64,000 bases of DNA from an uncultured Ectothiorhodospiraceae bacterium. GTDB lineage: Bacteria; Pseudomonadota; Gammaproteobacteria; XJ16; Halofilaceae. Position numbers and translations under genes: made by a program. The stretch's first letter is position 1; each line of letters starts with the position of its first letter. A model generated the notes under the pieces. It was not told where the DNA came from, did no database searches, and saw only the letters and a program-made list of their open reading frames with translations. The stretch covers positions 62,001-126,000 of the forward strand of contig CAJXKK010000003.1 of the NCBI GenBank assembly GCA_913055615.1. Direction: 5' to 3'. Shown here piece by piece: positions 48,780 through 57,414 of the stretch.

Positions 48780-49730
48780 TCAGCCGTGCGCGACCTGTTC
48801 GACCAGGTGTTCGGCGGTGAACAGGTCGAGATGCGCGCCGCCGCCGTTCTTGAACAGGGTGATCTCGGCCTCTTCGCGGCGGCCCGGGTGCCGACCGCTG
48901 CAGAGTTCGAACAGGTCGGCGCGGATGTCCGATTCTTCGATCACGCCGTCGGTGATCGGATGGAACAGGTCGCCCGCGGCCTCGACGGTGGTTGGCCGGA
49001 AATCGACGAACAGGCTGGCCCGCTGCACGCAGTCGTCGTCGCTCTCGCGCATGGACGCATTGAACGAGCCGACCAGGTCCAGATGCTGCCCCGGATGCAG
49101 CAGTTCGCCGTGGATCAGCGGATCCATGGTGGCGGTGGCGCAGCAGATGATGTCCACCTCCGGGATCGCCTCGGCGATCGAGTCGACCGCCTCCGCGTCG
49201 ATCTCCTCCGCGTGCAGGGCCTCGACGAGGCTGTCACGGTTCCGGGCGGTACGATTCCACACCAGCACGCGCCGCAGCGAGGGGCGCGCCGCTTGATGGG
49301 CCGCGATCAGGTGCGCCGCAAGCGCCCCGGCCCCGACCATCAGGAGCGTGCCGGAATCGGTGCGCGACAGCAGGCGACTGCCGAGTGCGGAGTCCGCGGC
49401 CGTCTTGCGCAGCGTCAGTGCGGTGCCGTCGATGTTTGCTTTCGGCTCGCCGGTGTCACCGTCGAACAGCTGGTAGTTGGCGTGTATCGCCGGGCGGCCG
49501 GCATCCGCGTTGCGCGGGATGACGGTGGCCATCTTCACGCCCATCGCGCGCCCGGCGAACCATGCCGGGAGCACCAGGAACGCCTCGCCCTGGTGAACCC
49601 CGTGATCCGGACCCTGCATGAGGGTCCGCTCGACCCAGGGCGGGCTGTCGCGGTGCGCCCGGGCCAGGGCCTCGATGAGGCCTGGATAGGCCAGTTGCTC
49701 GTGCACCGTTTCCGCGTCGATTACATGCAT
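48780..49730 (-). CDS. Ornithine cyclodeaminase / mu-crystallin family protein
   Basis: The 316-residue protein has the family's substrate-binding region (GVKMATVIPRNA with the conserved Lys) and a Rossmann motif MVGAGALAAHLIAAH near residue 130. Members include ornithine cyclodeaminases, alanine dehydrogenases, ketimine reductases and the EutC-type enzymes; the exact reaction cannot be read from sequence alone. It is 73 bases downstream of the aldehyde dehydrogenase. Confidence 0.9.
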   Translation of the reverse strand: MHVIDAETVHEQLAYPGLIEALARAHRDSPPWVERTLMQGPDHGVHQGEAFLVLPAWFAGRAMGVKMATVIPRNADAGRPAIHANYQLFDGDTGEPKANIDGTALTLRKTAADSALGSRLLSRTDSGTLLMVGAGALAAHLIAAHQAARPSLRRVLVWNRTARNRDSLVEALHAEEIDAEAVDSIAEAIPEVDIICCATATMDPLIHGELLHPGQHLDLVGSFNASMRESDDDCVQRASLFVDFRPTTVEAAGDLFHPITDGVIEESDIRADLFELCSGRHPGRREEAEITLFKNGGGAHLDLFTAEHLVEQVAHG

Positions 49731-49802
49731 GGGGCCGCCCCGGCGGATCGCGATAGCGCAGACCCGCCACGGTAGCAGGCCACGCCCGGACCCGCGAGCG
49801 CG

Positions 49803-51254
49803 TCACCCGCCGAGGCGGATGGCGACGTTTTTGGTCTGCAGGTAGTTGTCCAGTGCCTCCAGGCCCTTCTCGCGCCCGTAGCCGGACTGGCGGGTGCCGC
49901 CGAACGGCGTCTCGACACCGCCGGCGAACCACTCGTTGACGAAAACCTGGCCGGCGACCAGTTGCTGCGAGGTCTTCATCGCGCGATCCAGGTCACGCGT
50001 GAACACACCGGCGACGAGGCCGTAGTCGGTGCCGTTGGCGATCTCGATCGCTTCCGCGTCCGTGCGGAACTTCATCAGCGACAGCGCCGGTCCGAAGATC
50101 TCCTCGCGGGCGATCGCCATATCGGGGCGCACGCCGGTGAATACCGTCGGCTGCATGAACCAGCCGGCGCGGTCGATGCGTCGGCCGCCGGTGACGGCGG
50201 TGGCGCCGGCGTCGATCCCCGACCGGCATAGCCGCTCGACGCGTTCGCGCTGATCCGATGAGATCAGCGGCGTGAGACCGGGATTCTCCAGGCCATGGCC
50301 CACGCTGAGGCCTTCAGCCAGCTGCACGGCGCGCTCGACCAGTGCGTCATGGATGGACTCGTGCACGAGCACCCGTGACATCGCCGAGCAGACCTGGCCG
50401 GCGTTGAAGAAAATGCCGCTGCGGATGCTCGCAAGTACCGTATCGAGATCGGCATCCGCGTGGACGATGCCCGCGGATTTGCCGCCGAGTTCCATGACGC
50501 AGGGCACGATGCGATCGGCGGCCGCGTGCAGGATCGAACGCCCGGTCGGCACCGAACCGGTGAACACGATCTGATTGACCAGCGGATGCTGGACCAGCGC
50601 CGCGCCGGCCTCGTTGCCCTGGCCGGTGATGATGTTGACCGCGCCCTCGGGCGCTCCGCCGCGTTCGCAGGCGACGCCAAGCAGCAGGGCGGCTAGCGGC
50701 GTCAGTTCCGGCGTCTTGATGACGACCGTGTTGCCGGTGGCCAGCGCCGCGGCCAGCGAGCGCGCCGCCAGCGCCACCGGGAAATTCCACGGCACGATCT
50801 GCGCCGAGACGCCGAGCGGCTCGCGCACGGTCCAATCGACATAGCCGTCGCCGAGCGGGATGGAGCGGCCCTCGATCTTGTCCGCCATGCCGCCGTAGTA
50901 CTCGAAGTAGCGGGCGGCCTCCTCGAACTCGTGGCGGGCGTCATCCAGCGCCTTGCCCGACTCCCGGCACAGGATCTCCGCGGCCTGGTCGGTGACGCCG
51001 CGGATCTCGGCGGCGATGCGGAACATCATCTCCAGGCGCTTATCCGGTCGCGGTCCGGTCAGGGCGCGCGAGCGGTGGCAGTCGGCCGCGGCGCGCACGG
51101 CACGGTCGACGTCTTCCGGGCCGGCGAGCGCGACCTCGGCGATGGTCTCCCCGGTCCCGGGATCCTCGACCCCGAGCCGGCGGTCCGCATCCACCCACTG
51201 GCCGCCGATAAAGCTCTGCCAGACGGGTTCAATGTTGGTTGCGGCCTCGGTCAT
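49803..51254 (-). CDS. Aldehyde dehydrogenase family protein
   Basis: The 483-residue NAD(P)-dependent enzyme has VPWNFPVALAARSLAAALATGNTVVIKTPELTP (coenzyme binding, catalytic Asn), FTGSVPTGRSI, the catalytic Glu in MELGGKSAGIV and the catalytic Cys in NAGQVCSAMSR. Its ATG overlaps the stop of the Rieske gene (ATGA at 51254-51251), so it very probably oxidises the aldehyde released by that oxygenase. Confidence 0.94.
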   Translation of the reverse strand: MTEAATNIEPVWQSFIGGQWVDADRRLGVEDPGTGETIAEVALAGPEDVDRAVRAAADCHRSRALTGPRPDKRLEMMFRIAAEIRGVTDQAAEILCRESGKALDDARHEFEEAARYFEYYGGMADKIEGRSIPLGDGYVDWTVREPLGVSAQIVPWNFPVALAARSLAAALATGNTVVIKTPELTPLAALLLGVACERGGAPEGAVNIITGQGNEAGAALVQHPLVNQIVFTGSVPTGRSILHAAADRIVPCVMELGGKSAGIVHADADLDTVLASIRSGIFFNAGQVCSAMSRVLVHESIHDALVERAVQLAEGLSVGHGLENPGLTPLISSDQRERVERLCRSGIDAGATAVTGGRRIDRAGWFMQPTVFTGVRPDMAIAREEIFGPALSLMKFRTDAEAIEIANGTDYGLVAGVFTRDLDRAMKTSQQLVAGQVFVNEWFAGGVETPFGGTRQSGYGREKGLEALDNYLQTKNVAIRLGG

Positions 51255-52489
51255 ACGGATGCCGCCTCCCGGGGCGTTTCGGTCCGGCGGGCGCCATCGC
51301 CGATCAGCCGGCGGGCGACCCACTGGTGGAAATGGTGCGTGGGGATGTCCTGTACGGGGGAGAACACGCCGCCCGTGTATCCGGGCGAGGCGCGTCCACG
51401 CTGCATGCCCTCGACCATTGTTACATCCTCTTCGAACACCGTCGTCCACGCCTGCAGCTGCGACTCGCGCGCGGCGGCGTGCTCATCGTCGACGGCCGCA
51501 TCGCCGACGTAGCTGATCCGCAGGTGCTCGCGCGTATGCTGCTCCGAGATCGGTTCGAGCAGGACGACGAAGAAGTGGTCCGCCTGCAGGCCGATCAGCG
51601 CGTTCGGATAGAGGGACAGGTACTCGGCTTCGCGCTCGCGCTCTTGCGGCCACTGCGACAGCTTCGGCATGGTGATGCCGGCGACCTCGGCGAGATTATA
51701 GACGCGCGTTCCCTGGCCGGCGAAGGACTCGCCGTCCTCGTCGAGCACGATGTAGTGGTCCTCGAGGCGTGAGTAGCTGTTCAGTGCCGGATGGACCCAC
51801 GGCAGGTGGTACGACTCGCAGTAGTTCTCCACCGCCAGTTTCCAGTTCGACTGGACGTCGAGCGTCAGCTGGCCGTCGCTGGCCGCGGCCGGGCGCAGCT
51901 CTTCCGGGCCGCTCCGGCCCCAGAAACCCTCCCAGCGCTTCATGATCGGCTCGATGTATTCCTCGAATGGCTCCGCCTCGCCGTCGAGATTCACGAAGAT
52001 GATGTCGCACCACACGGCCGAGCGGACGGTCTTCAGACCGTGCTGGCTCTTGTCGAAGCCCTCGCAGGAGTGGCAGTTCATGCCGCCGATATGCGGCGTG
52101 CCCTTGAGCGTGCCGTCGAGGCCGTAATGCCAGGAGTGGTACGGGCAGCGCAGGCCGGCCTCCACCTTCATCGGCTGGTCGACGAGCTGGCGACCCCGGT
52201 GGCTGCAGACGTTGTGAAAGACCCGGACCTCGCCCTGGCGATCGCGCAGCGTAATCAGCGGGATGCCCAGCAGATGCGTCGGGTGCACCTCGCCGTTCTC
52301 CTGGATGTCGCTGGCGAAGCCGAGCGCGGTCCACGTCCGCGCGAATACTTGGTCGCGCTCCGTGCGCAGGAATTCCGGATCGGTATAGACGCTGTTCGGC
52401 AGTCCATTGGCGTGCGCCGTATCCCGGAGTACGTTCTCCACGCCTTCGGGGATGGCGCCTTTCTGTGCAGTGGTGAATGGGTCGGACAT
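51251..52489 (-). CDS. Rieske non-heme iron oxygenase, alpha subunit
   Basis: The 412-residue protein has a Rieske centre, CSHRGRQ and CPYHSWHYG (CxH and CxxH, residues about 90-115), and a catalytic domain with NYCESYHLPWVHP carrying the two iron His ligands. Three residues before the first His there is Glu where most aromatic-ring dioxygenases have Asp; that Glu is shared with oxygenases acting on quaternary ammonium compounds such as carnitine or glycine betaine. No reductase or ferredoxin gene is nearby. An N-demethylase or carnitine-type oxygenase is the best guess. Confidence 0.92.
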   Translation of the reverse strand: MSDPFTTAQKGAIPEGVENVLRDTAHANGLPNSVYTDPEFLRTERDQVFARTWTALGFASDIQENGEVHPTHLLGIPLITLRDRQGEVRVFHNVCSHRGRQLVDQPMKVEAGLRCPYHSWHYGLDGTLKGTPHIGGMNCHSCEGFDKSQHGLKTVRSAVWCDIIFVNLDGEAEPFEEYIEPIMKRWEGFWGRSGPEELRPAAASDGQLTLDVQSNWKLAVENYCESYHLPWVHPALNSYSRLEDHYIVLDEDGESFAGQGTRVYNLAEVAGITMPKLSQWPQEREREAEYLSLYPNALIGLQADHFFVVLLEPISEQHTREHLRISYVGDAAVDDEHAAARESQLQAWTTVFEEDVTMVEGMQRGRASPGYTGGVFSPVQDIPTHHFHQWVARRLIGDGARRTETPREAASV

Positions 52490-52513
52490 GACGGACCTCC
52501 ATGCGCTTCGGGT

Positions 52514-52549
52514 CCGGTTCGGAAACCGGGATAAGCAATGATTTATACT
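52514..52549. promoter_or_regulatory. Divergent promoter region and candidate LysR operator
   Basis: The 125-base divergent gap has back-to-back -10-like words: TATACT (52544-52549) towards the LysR gene and TATAAA (52547-52542) towards the Rieske gene. The -35 matches are poor on both sides, as expected for activated promoters. CCGGTT and AACCGG (52514-52519 and 52524-52529) form a small palindrome in the Rieske leader. Confidence 0.35.
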
Positions 52550-52614
52550 GATGCTGGGTCTCTGCAGGAGGCTGTACAATCGAAAGTTTCTCAGTAGGGG
52601 TATGCGTTTAGATC

Positions 52615-53535
52615 ATGGATGGACGGCCCGAACCATTGCCGCCGCTACAGAACCTGCGGGCATTCGAGGCGGCCGCGCGGCTGGAGAGCTTCACCGCCGC
52701 CGCGGGCGAGCTCTGTCTGACCCAGGGGGCGGTCAGTCGCCAGATCCGGACGCTGGAGGAACGGCTCGCCGTGTCGCTGTTCGATCGCGGCGACCGCGGC
52801 GTGCGCCTGACCGCGGCCGGGCGGCGCTATTGTGACGTCGTGGCCGATGCGCTCGGGGCGATCGCGCGGGCCACGGCCGAACTCGTCGCGGATCAGAACG
52901 ACACCACCGTTACGGTTGGTACCACCAGTGCCATCGCCTCGCTCTGGCTGATGCCGCGCCTCACCGGGTTCCGCCGCCGGGCGCCCGAGCTCGAGATCCG
53001 GGTACTCGCGTCCGACCGCGACTTCGAGCGCAACAGCGATGAAGTCGATCTCGTGATCGAGTATGCCCGTGATCCCCAGCACGGCGCGGGCGTCTGGCGC
53101 CTGTTCGAGGAAGAGATCTTCCCCGTGTGCAGTCCCGATTACCTCAGCGGCCGCGCTGCGCCCGATCGGGCCGACCAGCTCCCGCTCGAGACCCTGCTGG
53201 TCCTGGACGACGACCATCCCGACTGGATGGGCTGGACCGAATGGCTGCGTCGCGCCGGCGTCGAGGCTGGTCCGCTGCGCCACCCGATCCGCATCAACAG
53301 CTATCCGACCCTGCTCCAGGCGGCGGCGGCCGGGGAGGGCATCGCCCTCGGCTGGCGTCATCTGGTCGACGAGTTCCTCGCCGCCGGTACCCTGGTCCCG
53401 CTACTGCCGAGGGCCATGACGGCGCCCGGCGCGTTCTACCTGCGCACGACCCGGCCGGTGGCGGACGACAGCCCCTGCGGCCGCCTCCGGGACTGGTTCC
53501 TGGGTACGCACCTGCAGGCGCCGGTCACGACCTGA
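52615..53535 (+). CDS. LysR-family transcriptional regulator, GcvA-like
   Basis: The 306-residue regulator has an N-terminal winged helix (LRAFEAAARLESFTAAAGELCLTQGAVSRQI, about 14-45) and a periplasmic-binding-like effector domain with SAIASLWLMPRL and AAAAGEGIALGWRHL. Its divergence from the Rieske-ALDH genes suggests that it controls them. The pattern resembles the GcvA and choline-sulfate regulator subgroup, which would agree with a quaternary ammonium substrate, but this is a weak inference. Confidence 0.92.
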   Translation: MDGRPEPLPPLQNLRAFEAAARLESFTAAAGELCLTQGAVSRQIRTLEERLAVSLFDRGDRGVRLTAAGRRYCDVVADALGAIARATAELVADQNDTTVTVGTTSAIASLWLMPRLTGFRRRAPELEIRVLASDRDFERNSDEVDLVIEYARDPQHGAGVWRLFEEEIFPVCSPDYLSGRAAPDRADQLPLETLLVLDDDHPDWMGWTEWLRRAGVEAGPLRHPIRINSYPTLLQAAAAGEGIALGWRHLVDEFLAAGTLVPLLPRAMTAPGAFYLRTTRPVADDSPCGRLRDWFLGTHLQAPVTT

Positions 53536-53695
53536 TGGCGTATCCGGGATGGGGAGCCGTGCGGCCGGATTGCGGGCGCGCGCGCCATGCGGCAACCTGA
53601 CCACCTTTCGGACCTGGCCTTGATTCCCACTCGCCGCGCTGGGATGCGCGGTACACCGGCAGGTTGCCTGGCGCGCCAATGACGGGAGATCCCTC

Positions 53696-54193
53696 GTGGA
53701 CGTAATCGCCGTATACCCCGGCACGTTCGACCCGGTCACGCACGGCCACGCCGATGTGGCGGATCGCGCAAGCCGCATGTTCCATCGCGTGATCATCTCG
53801 GTGGCCGCGAATCCGTCCAAACAGCCGTTCTTCTCGCTCGAAGAGCGGGTGGCGTTTGCCGAGACCGTGTTCGCGGACAATTCGAATATCGAGGTCCGCT
53901 CGTTCGACTCCCTGCTGGTCGAGTACGCGCGTGAACAGGGCGCCGGCGCGATCCTGCGCGGCCTGCGCGCGGTGTCCGATTTCGAGTTCGAGGTCCAGCT
54001 CTCGGGCATGAACCGCCGCCTGGCGCCGGAGATCGAGACCGTGTTCATCTCCGCCGCCCAGGAATACGGCTTCGTCTCCTCCAGCCTCGTGCGCGAAATC
54101 GCCTGCCTCGGCGGCGACGTCACCGAATTCGTCTCCCCTGCGGTCAAGGAGGCTCTTGATGCGCGGTTCAGGGCGAGTAAGAACCACGAATAA
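53696..54193 (+). CDS. coaD: Phosphopantetheine adenylyltransferase
   Basis: The 165-residue enzyme makes dephospho-CoA. VYPGTFDPVTHGHADV with the T/HxGH motif, GLRAVSDFEFE and the C-terminal EYGFVSSSLVREIACLGGDV are typical. It starts at GTG 53696. The last residues KNHE and the TAA at 54191-54193 are encoded by the first bases of the CACGAAT repeat, beyond the conserved end of the family, so the repeat edge defines the stop codon here as in hemE. Confidence 0.97.
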   Translation: MDVIAVYPGTFDPVTHGHADVADRASRMFHRVIISVAANPSKQPFFSLEERVAFAETVFADNSNIEVRSFDSLLVEYAREQGAGAILRGLRAVSDFEFEVQLSGMNRRLAPEIETVFISAAQEYGFVSSSLVREIACLGGDVTEFVSPAVKEALDARFRASKNHE

Positions 54194-54534
54194 AAGAGAA
54201 CCACGAATGAACACGAATGGACACGAATGGTTCCCTTGGCCAGGAAAGCGCGTCGGAGCTTCGCTGGAACCGGTCGGGGCAGGTCGGTAAAGGGCAAGAA
54301 CCACAGATGGACACAGATAAAAACAAAAAGGACCAAAGGGCGTCGCGCAGCTGACGTATGCGCCGCGTCCGGATGATTGGCTGAAGAGTCGGTTTTTCTA
54401 TCTGTGTTCATCTGTGTCTATGTGTGGTTCAAATAGCAACGCATCGACGGCAACGTAAGACTCTCCGCGAAGCTCCAGACAATTCTCCACGCCCCAGGGA
54501 AATATTCGTGTCCATTCGTGTCCATTCGTGTTCA
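54181..54534. repeat. Outer CACGAAT-type repeat enclosing an inner CACAGAT-type element
   Basis: The left outer arm (54181-54230) holds GAACCACGAAT, a second GAACCACGAAT after AAAAGA, then GAACACGAAT and GGACACGAAT. The right outer arm (54504-54534) is complementary to the last three units but has lost the GTGGTTC edge. Inside, GAACCACAGAT plus GGACACAGAT (54298-54318) pair with the complement at 54398-54430. The single gap of 438 bases between coaD and ggt holds only these two nested elements. Confidence 0.82.
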
Positions 54535-54631
54535 TAGCTCGGCGCATCCCTGCGCCTCGCCCCTTCGGGGCTGGCGCGAAAATCCGCTCCCGGCGGATTT
54601 TTGGTGCTTCCAGTCTCTCGGCTCGTCAGTC

Positions 54632-56350
54632 ATGAAAACGCTCGGTCCCGTCGTACTGCTTTTCGTTTCCCTCTTCACGCCGGTGGTTGCCGACGAGGAG
54701 GCGGGGCGTGAGTGGGGGATTGCGAGTGCGCATCCGTTGGCGACGGAGGCGGGGCGGGAGGTGCTGGAGGCGGGTGGTAATGCGTTTGACGTGGCCGTTG
54801 CGGTCAGTGCCGCGCTCGGCGTGGTGGAGCCGTACGGGTCGGGGCTCGGTGGGGGTGGTTTCTGGTTGCTGCATGAGGCCGAGGGCGATCGGGACGTGAT
54901 GATCGATGGCCGTGAGCGGGCGCCGCTCGCGGCAACGCGGACGATGTATCAGGACGAGGACGGCGAGCTGATCGAGCGCGCGTCGATCGACGGGCCGCTC
55001 GCTGCGGGCATTCCCGGCCTGCCCGCGGCGCTGGTGCATATCGCACGCAACTACGGCGAGCTGCCGCTGGCGTGGAGTCTGGCGCCGGCGATCCGCCTGG
55101 CGCGTGATGGCTATGAGATCGGTGAGCCGTATCGGGCGATGGCGCGTTTTCGCCGCGACGTGCTGCAGCGCTCGCCGGCGGCCGCCGCGACGTTTCTTGT
55201 CGACGGCGATGTGCCCCCGGAAGGCTACCGGCTGCGCCAGCCCGAACTCGCGGCCACGCTGGAGCGCCTGGCCCGTCGCGGCCGCTCCGGTTTTTACGAC
55301 GGGCCGGTGGCACGCAAGCTGGTGACCGGTGCGCGCGCGGCCGGTGGCATCTGGAGCCGACGCGATCTGCGTCAGTACCGCGTGCGCGAGCGCGCGCCGA
55401 TTACCGGTGAGTACCGCGGTATGGGGGTCGTCTCGGCCGCGCCGCCTTCCTCCGGTGGCGTGGTCCTGGTGGAGGCGCTCAATATCCTGGCGCCGTATGA
55501 CCTCGGCACGGCGCAGCCGGGAGAGCGCGTACATCTCGTAATCGAGGCGATGCGTCGCGCCTACCACGATCGTGCGCGTTATCTCGGCGACACCGATTAC
55601 GTCGACGTCCCGATCGAGCGGCTCACGGATCCGGACTATGCCGCCGGCCGCCGCGCCTCGATCCGCGCTGATCGGGCGACGCCAAGTGCGCAGCTGCCTG
55701 GCGTCGGCGCGGATCCGGGCGGGCGTGACACCACGCATTTCTCGGTCATCGGCCCCGGCGGTAACCGTGTCGCCGCGACGCTGTCGATCAACTGGCCGTT
55801 CGGTTCCGGCTTCATGCCGCCGGACACCGGTGTCGTCCTGAACGACGAGATGGACGACTTCGCGGCCAAGCCCGGCGAGCCCAACGTCTATGGTCTGGTC
55901 CAGGGCGAGGCGAACGCGATCGAGCCGGGCAAGCGGATGCTGTCGAGTATGTCGCCGACCTTCCTCGAGTATGGCGACCGTGTCGCGGTGCTGGGAACGC
56001 CGGGGGGCAGCCGGATCATCTCGATGGTCCTGCTCGCGGCGCTGGAATTCCACGACGGCGGTGACCCGATGGCGATGGCGGAACGCCCGCGTTTCCATCA
56101 TCAGTACCTGCCGGATGTCATCGAGTTCGAGCCGGTGGCGCTCGATGCGGCGGTCCGCTCCGCCCTGCAGGACCGGGGGCATGAACTGGACCCGCAGGAC
56201 GATACCTGGGGGGACATGCAGGTCGTGACCGATGACGGCGGAGAGGTTTCTGGTGCCGCGGATCCCCGTGGGATCGGAGCGGTAGCGCGCGGGATCGTCT
56301 TGGAAGGCGCCAACGGCTCGCGTATATTGAAGTCAATACCATTCGAATAA
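54632..56350 (+). CDS. ggt: Gamma-glutamyltransferase
   Basis: The 572-residue precursor has a signal peptide (ending VVADEE near residue 20) and acts in the periplasm. It is an Ntn hydrolase that cleaves itself before the nucleophile Thr in GRDTTHFSVIGPGG near residue 370; GSGLGGGGFWLLHE and the GKRMLSSMSPT loop that binds the gamma-glutamyl group are present. It splits glutathione and other gamma-glutamyl compounds. The ATG at 54632 was chosen for the signal peptide; the frame runs back into the repeat at 54518. Confidence 0.95.
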   Translation: MKTLGPVVLLFVSLFTPVVADEEAGREWGIASAHPLATEAGREVLEAGGNAFDVAVAVSAALGVVEPYGSGLGGGGFWLLHEAEGDRDVMIDGRERAPLAATRTMYQDEDGELIERASIDGPLAAGIPGLPAALVHIARNYGELPLAWSLAPAIRLARDGYEIGEPYRAMARFRRDVLQRSPAAAATFLVDGDVPPEGYRLRQPELAATLERLARRGRSGFYDGPVARKLVTGARAAGGIWSRRDLRQYRVRERAPITGEYRGMGVVSAAPPSSGGVVLVEALNILAPYDLGTAQPGERVHLVIEAMRRAYHDRARYLGDTDYVDVPIERLTDPDYAAGRRASIRADRATPSAQLPGVGADPGGRDTTHFSVIGPGGNRVAATLSINWPFGSGFMPPDTGVVLNDEMDDFAAKPGEPNVYGLVQGEANAIEPGKRMLSSMSPTFLEYGDRVAVLGTPGGSRIISMVLLAALEFHDGGDPMAMAERPRFHHQYLPDVIEFEPVALDAAVRSALQDRGHELDPQDDTWGDMQVVTDDGGEVSGAADPRGIGAVARGIVLEGANGSRILKSIPFE

Positions 56351-56438
56351 CATGGTCGGCGGCGTCATCGTGGCGCGGGCCGAACCGCCATGGATGCGGG
56401 CCATTGCCCGGACCGGCGGCACGGGGAGATCCGAAGGC

Positions 56439-57110
56439 ATGCGGAAAAAACACCCTTATCGACTGTTTGCACTGCTGTTCGGCGCCGCGTTGCTGGCCGG
56501 CCCGGTCAGCGTCACGAGCGCGGCGGACGACGACGAACTGATCGGCCGCATCGCAGGTAAGGGCGGTATTTTCGACTTCACCAAACTCAACGATCAGGGT
56601 CAGCCGCTCTCCAAACAGGGCGGGGTCTATACCGTTACCCCGTGGTCCTGCGTGCGCGACAACGTCACCGGTCTCATGTGGGAAGTGAAGACGACGGACG
56701 GCGGACTGCGTGACCAGAATCACACGTACACCTGGCACAACCCCGATTCCGGGGAGAATGCCGGGGCGTCGGGGCCAAGCGACGGCGGCGACTGCAGCGG
56801 TTCCGACTGTGGCACGCACGCCTATGTCCAGGCCGTGAACGAACGGGGCCTGTGCGGCGCCACCGACTGGCGCATGCCCACGCGCTCCGAACTGCGTACG
56901 ATCGTGGACTATCAGGCCACCTTCCCCGCCATTCAGACCGCCTACTTCCCGAATACCGTGGCGACCTCGTTCTGGACCTCCGAGCCCAACGTCAACTACC
57001 CGAACTTCGCGTGGCACACCGACTTCAAGTTCGGGCTGGCGAGCTATTACTACTTCAAATCCGGCCCCAAAGCGGTCCGCCTCGTCCGCGACGTGGACGA
57101 CGACGATTAG
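56439..57110 (+). CDS. Secreted DUF1566 (Lcl C-terminal domain) protein
   Basis: The 223-residue protein has a signal peptide (about 1-28, ending TSAADDD) and a DUF1566 domain: CVRDNVTGLMWEVKTTDGGLRD, a Cys/Gly-rich insert (GGDCSGSDCGTHAYVQAVN), and WRMPTRSELRTIVDY, then FWTSEPNV and the ending KAVRLVRDVDDDD. Such domains occur in exported and surface proteins, including a collagen-binding adhesin in Legionella; function here is unknown. Four Cys residues could form disulfides. GGGGAG lies upstream of the ATG at 56439. Confidence 0.85.
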   Translation: MRKKHPYRLFALLFGAALLAGPVSVTSAADDDELIGRIAGKGGIFDFTKLNDQGQPLSKQGGVYTVTPWSCVRDNVTGLMWEVKTTDGGLRDQNHTYTWHNPDSGENAGASGPSDGGDCSGSDCGTHAYVQAVNERGLCGATDWRMPTRSELRTIVDYQATFPAIQTAYFPNTVATSFWTSEPNVNYPNFAWHTDFKFGLASYYYFKSGPKAVRLVRDVDDDD

Positions 57111-57177
57111 TGTGCCTCTTCAGGCGGGGTTCTCTCCCTCGCCAAGACATCGCGTAAGCCAGCGAACAAATAAAATG

Positions 57178-57301
57178 CAGCTCTCGCAGAGGCGCTGAGA
57201 GCGCAGAGAAACAGGAATAAGAAGGACGTGTGGCCTGCTGCTTGCTCAAAAGTGAGCGCTATTCCTTGTCTTTCTCCACGCTCTTCGCGCCTCTGCGAGA
57301 G
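57178..57301. repeat. CTCTCGCAGAG-type inverted repeat (second family)
   Basis: The left arm (57178-57218) reads GCAGCTCTCGCAGAGGCGCT, then GAGAGCGCAGAGAAA and AGGAATA. The right arm (57261-57301) is its complement with a few mismatches, followed by TTCGCCTTTGACTTTC. Units of about nine bases (CTCGCAGAG, GCGCTGAGA, GCGCAGAGA) take the place of the 10-11 base units of the other family. It occupies the middle of the 304-base gap between the DUF1566 gene and mutM, where I see nothing else. Confidence 0.82.
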
Positions 57302-57414
57302 TTCGCCTTTGACTTTCCTTCGCCTGCCGGCGAGCACCCCTCAGTACACATTGCCCGCATGTGCGGGGTCAGATCGGGTCAGGCACGTTGATGTCCGTTC
57401 ACCGGGGTTACCGC

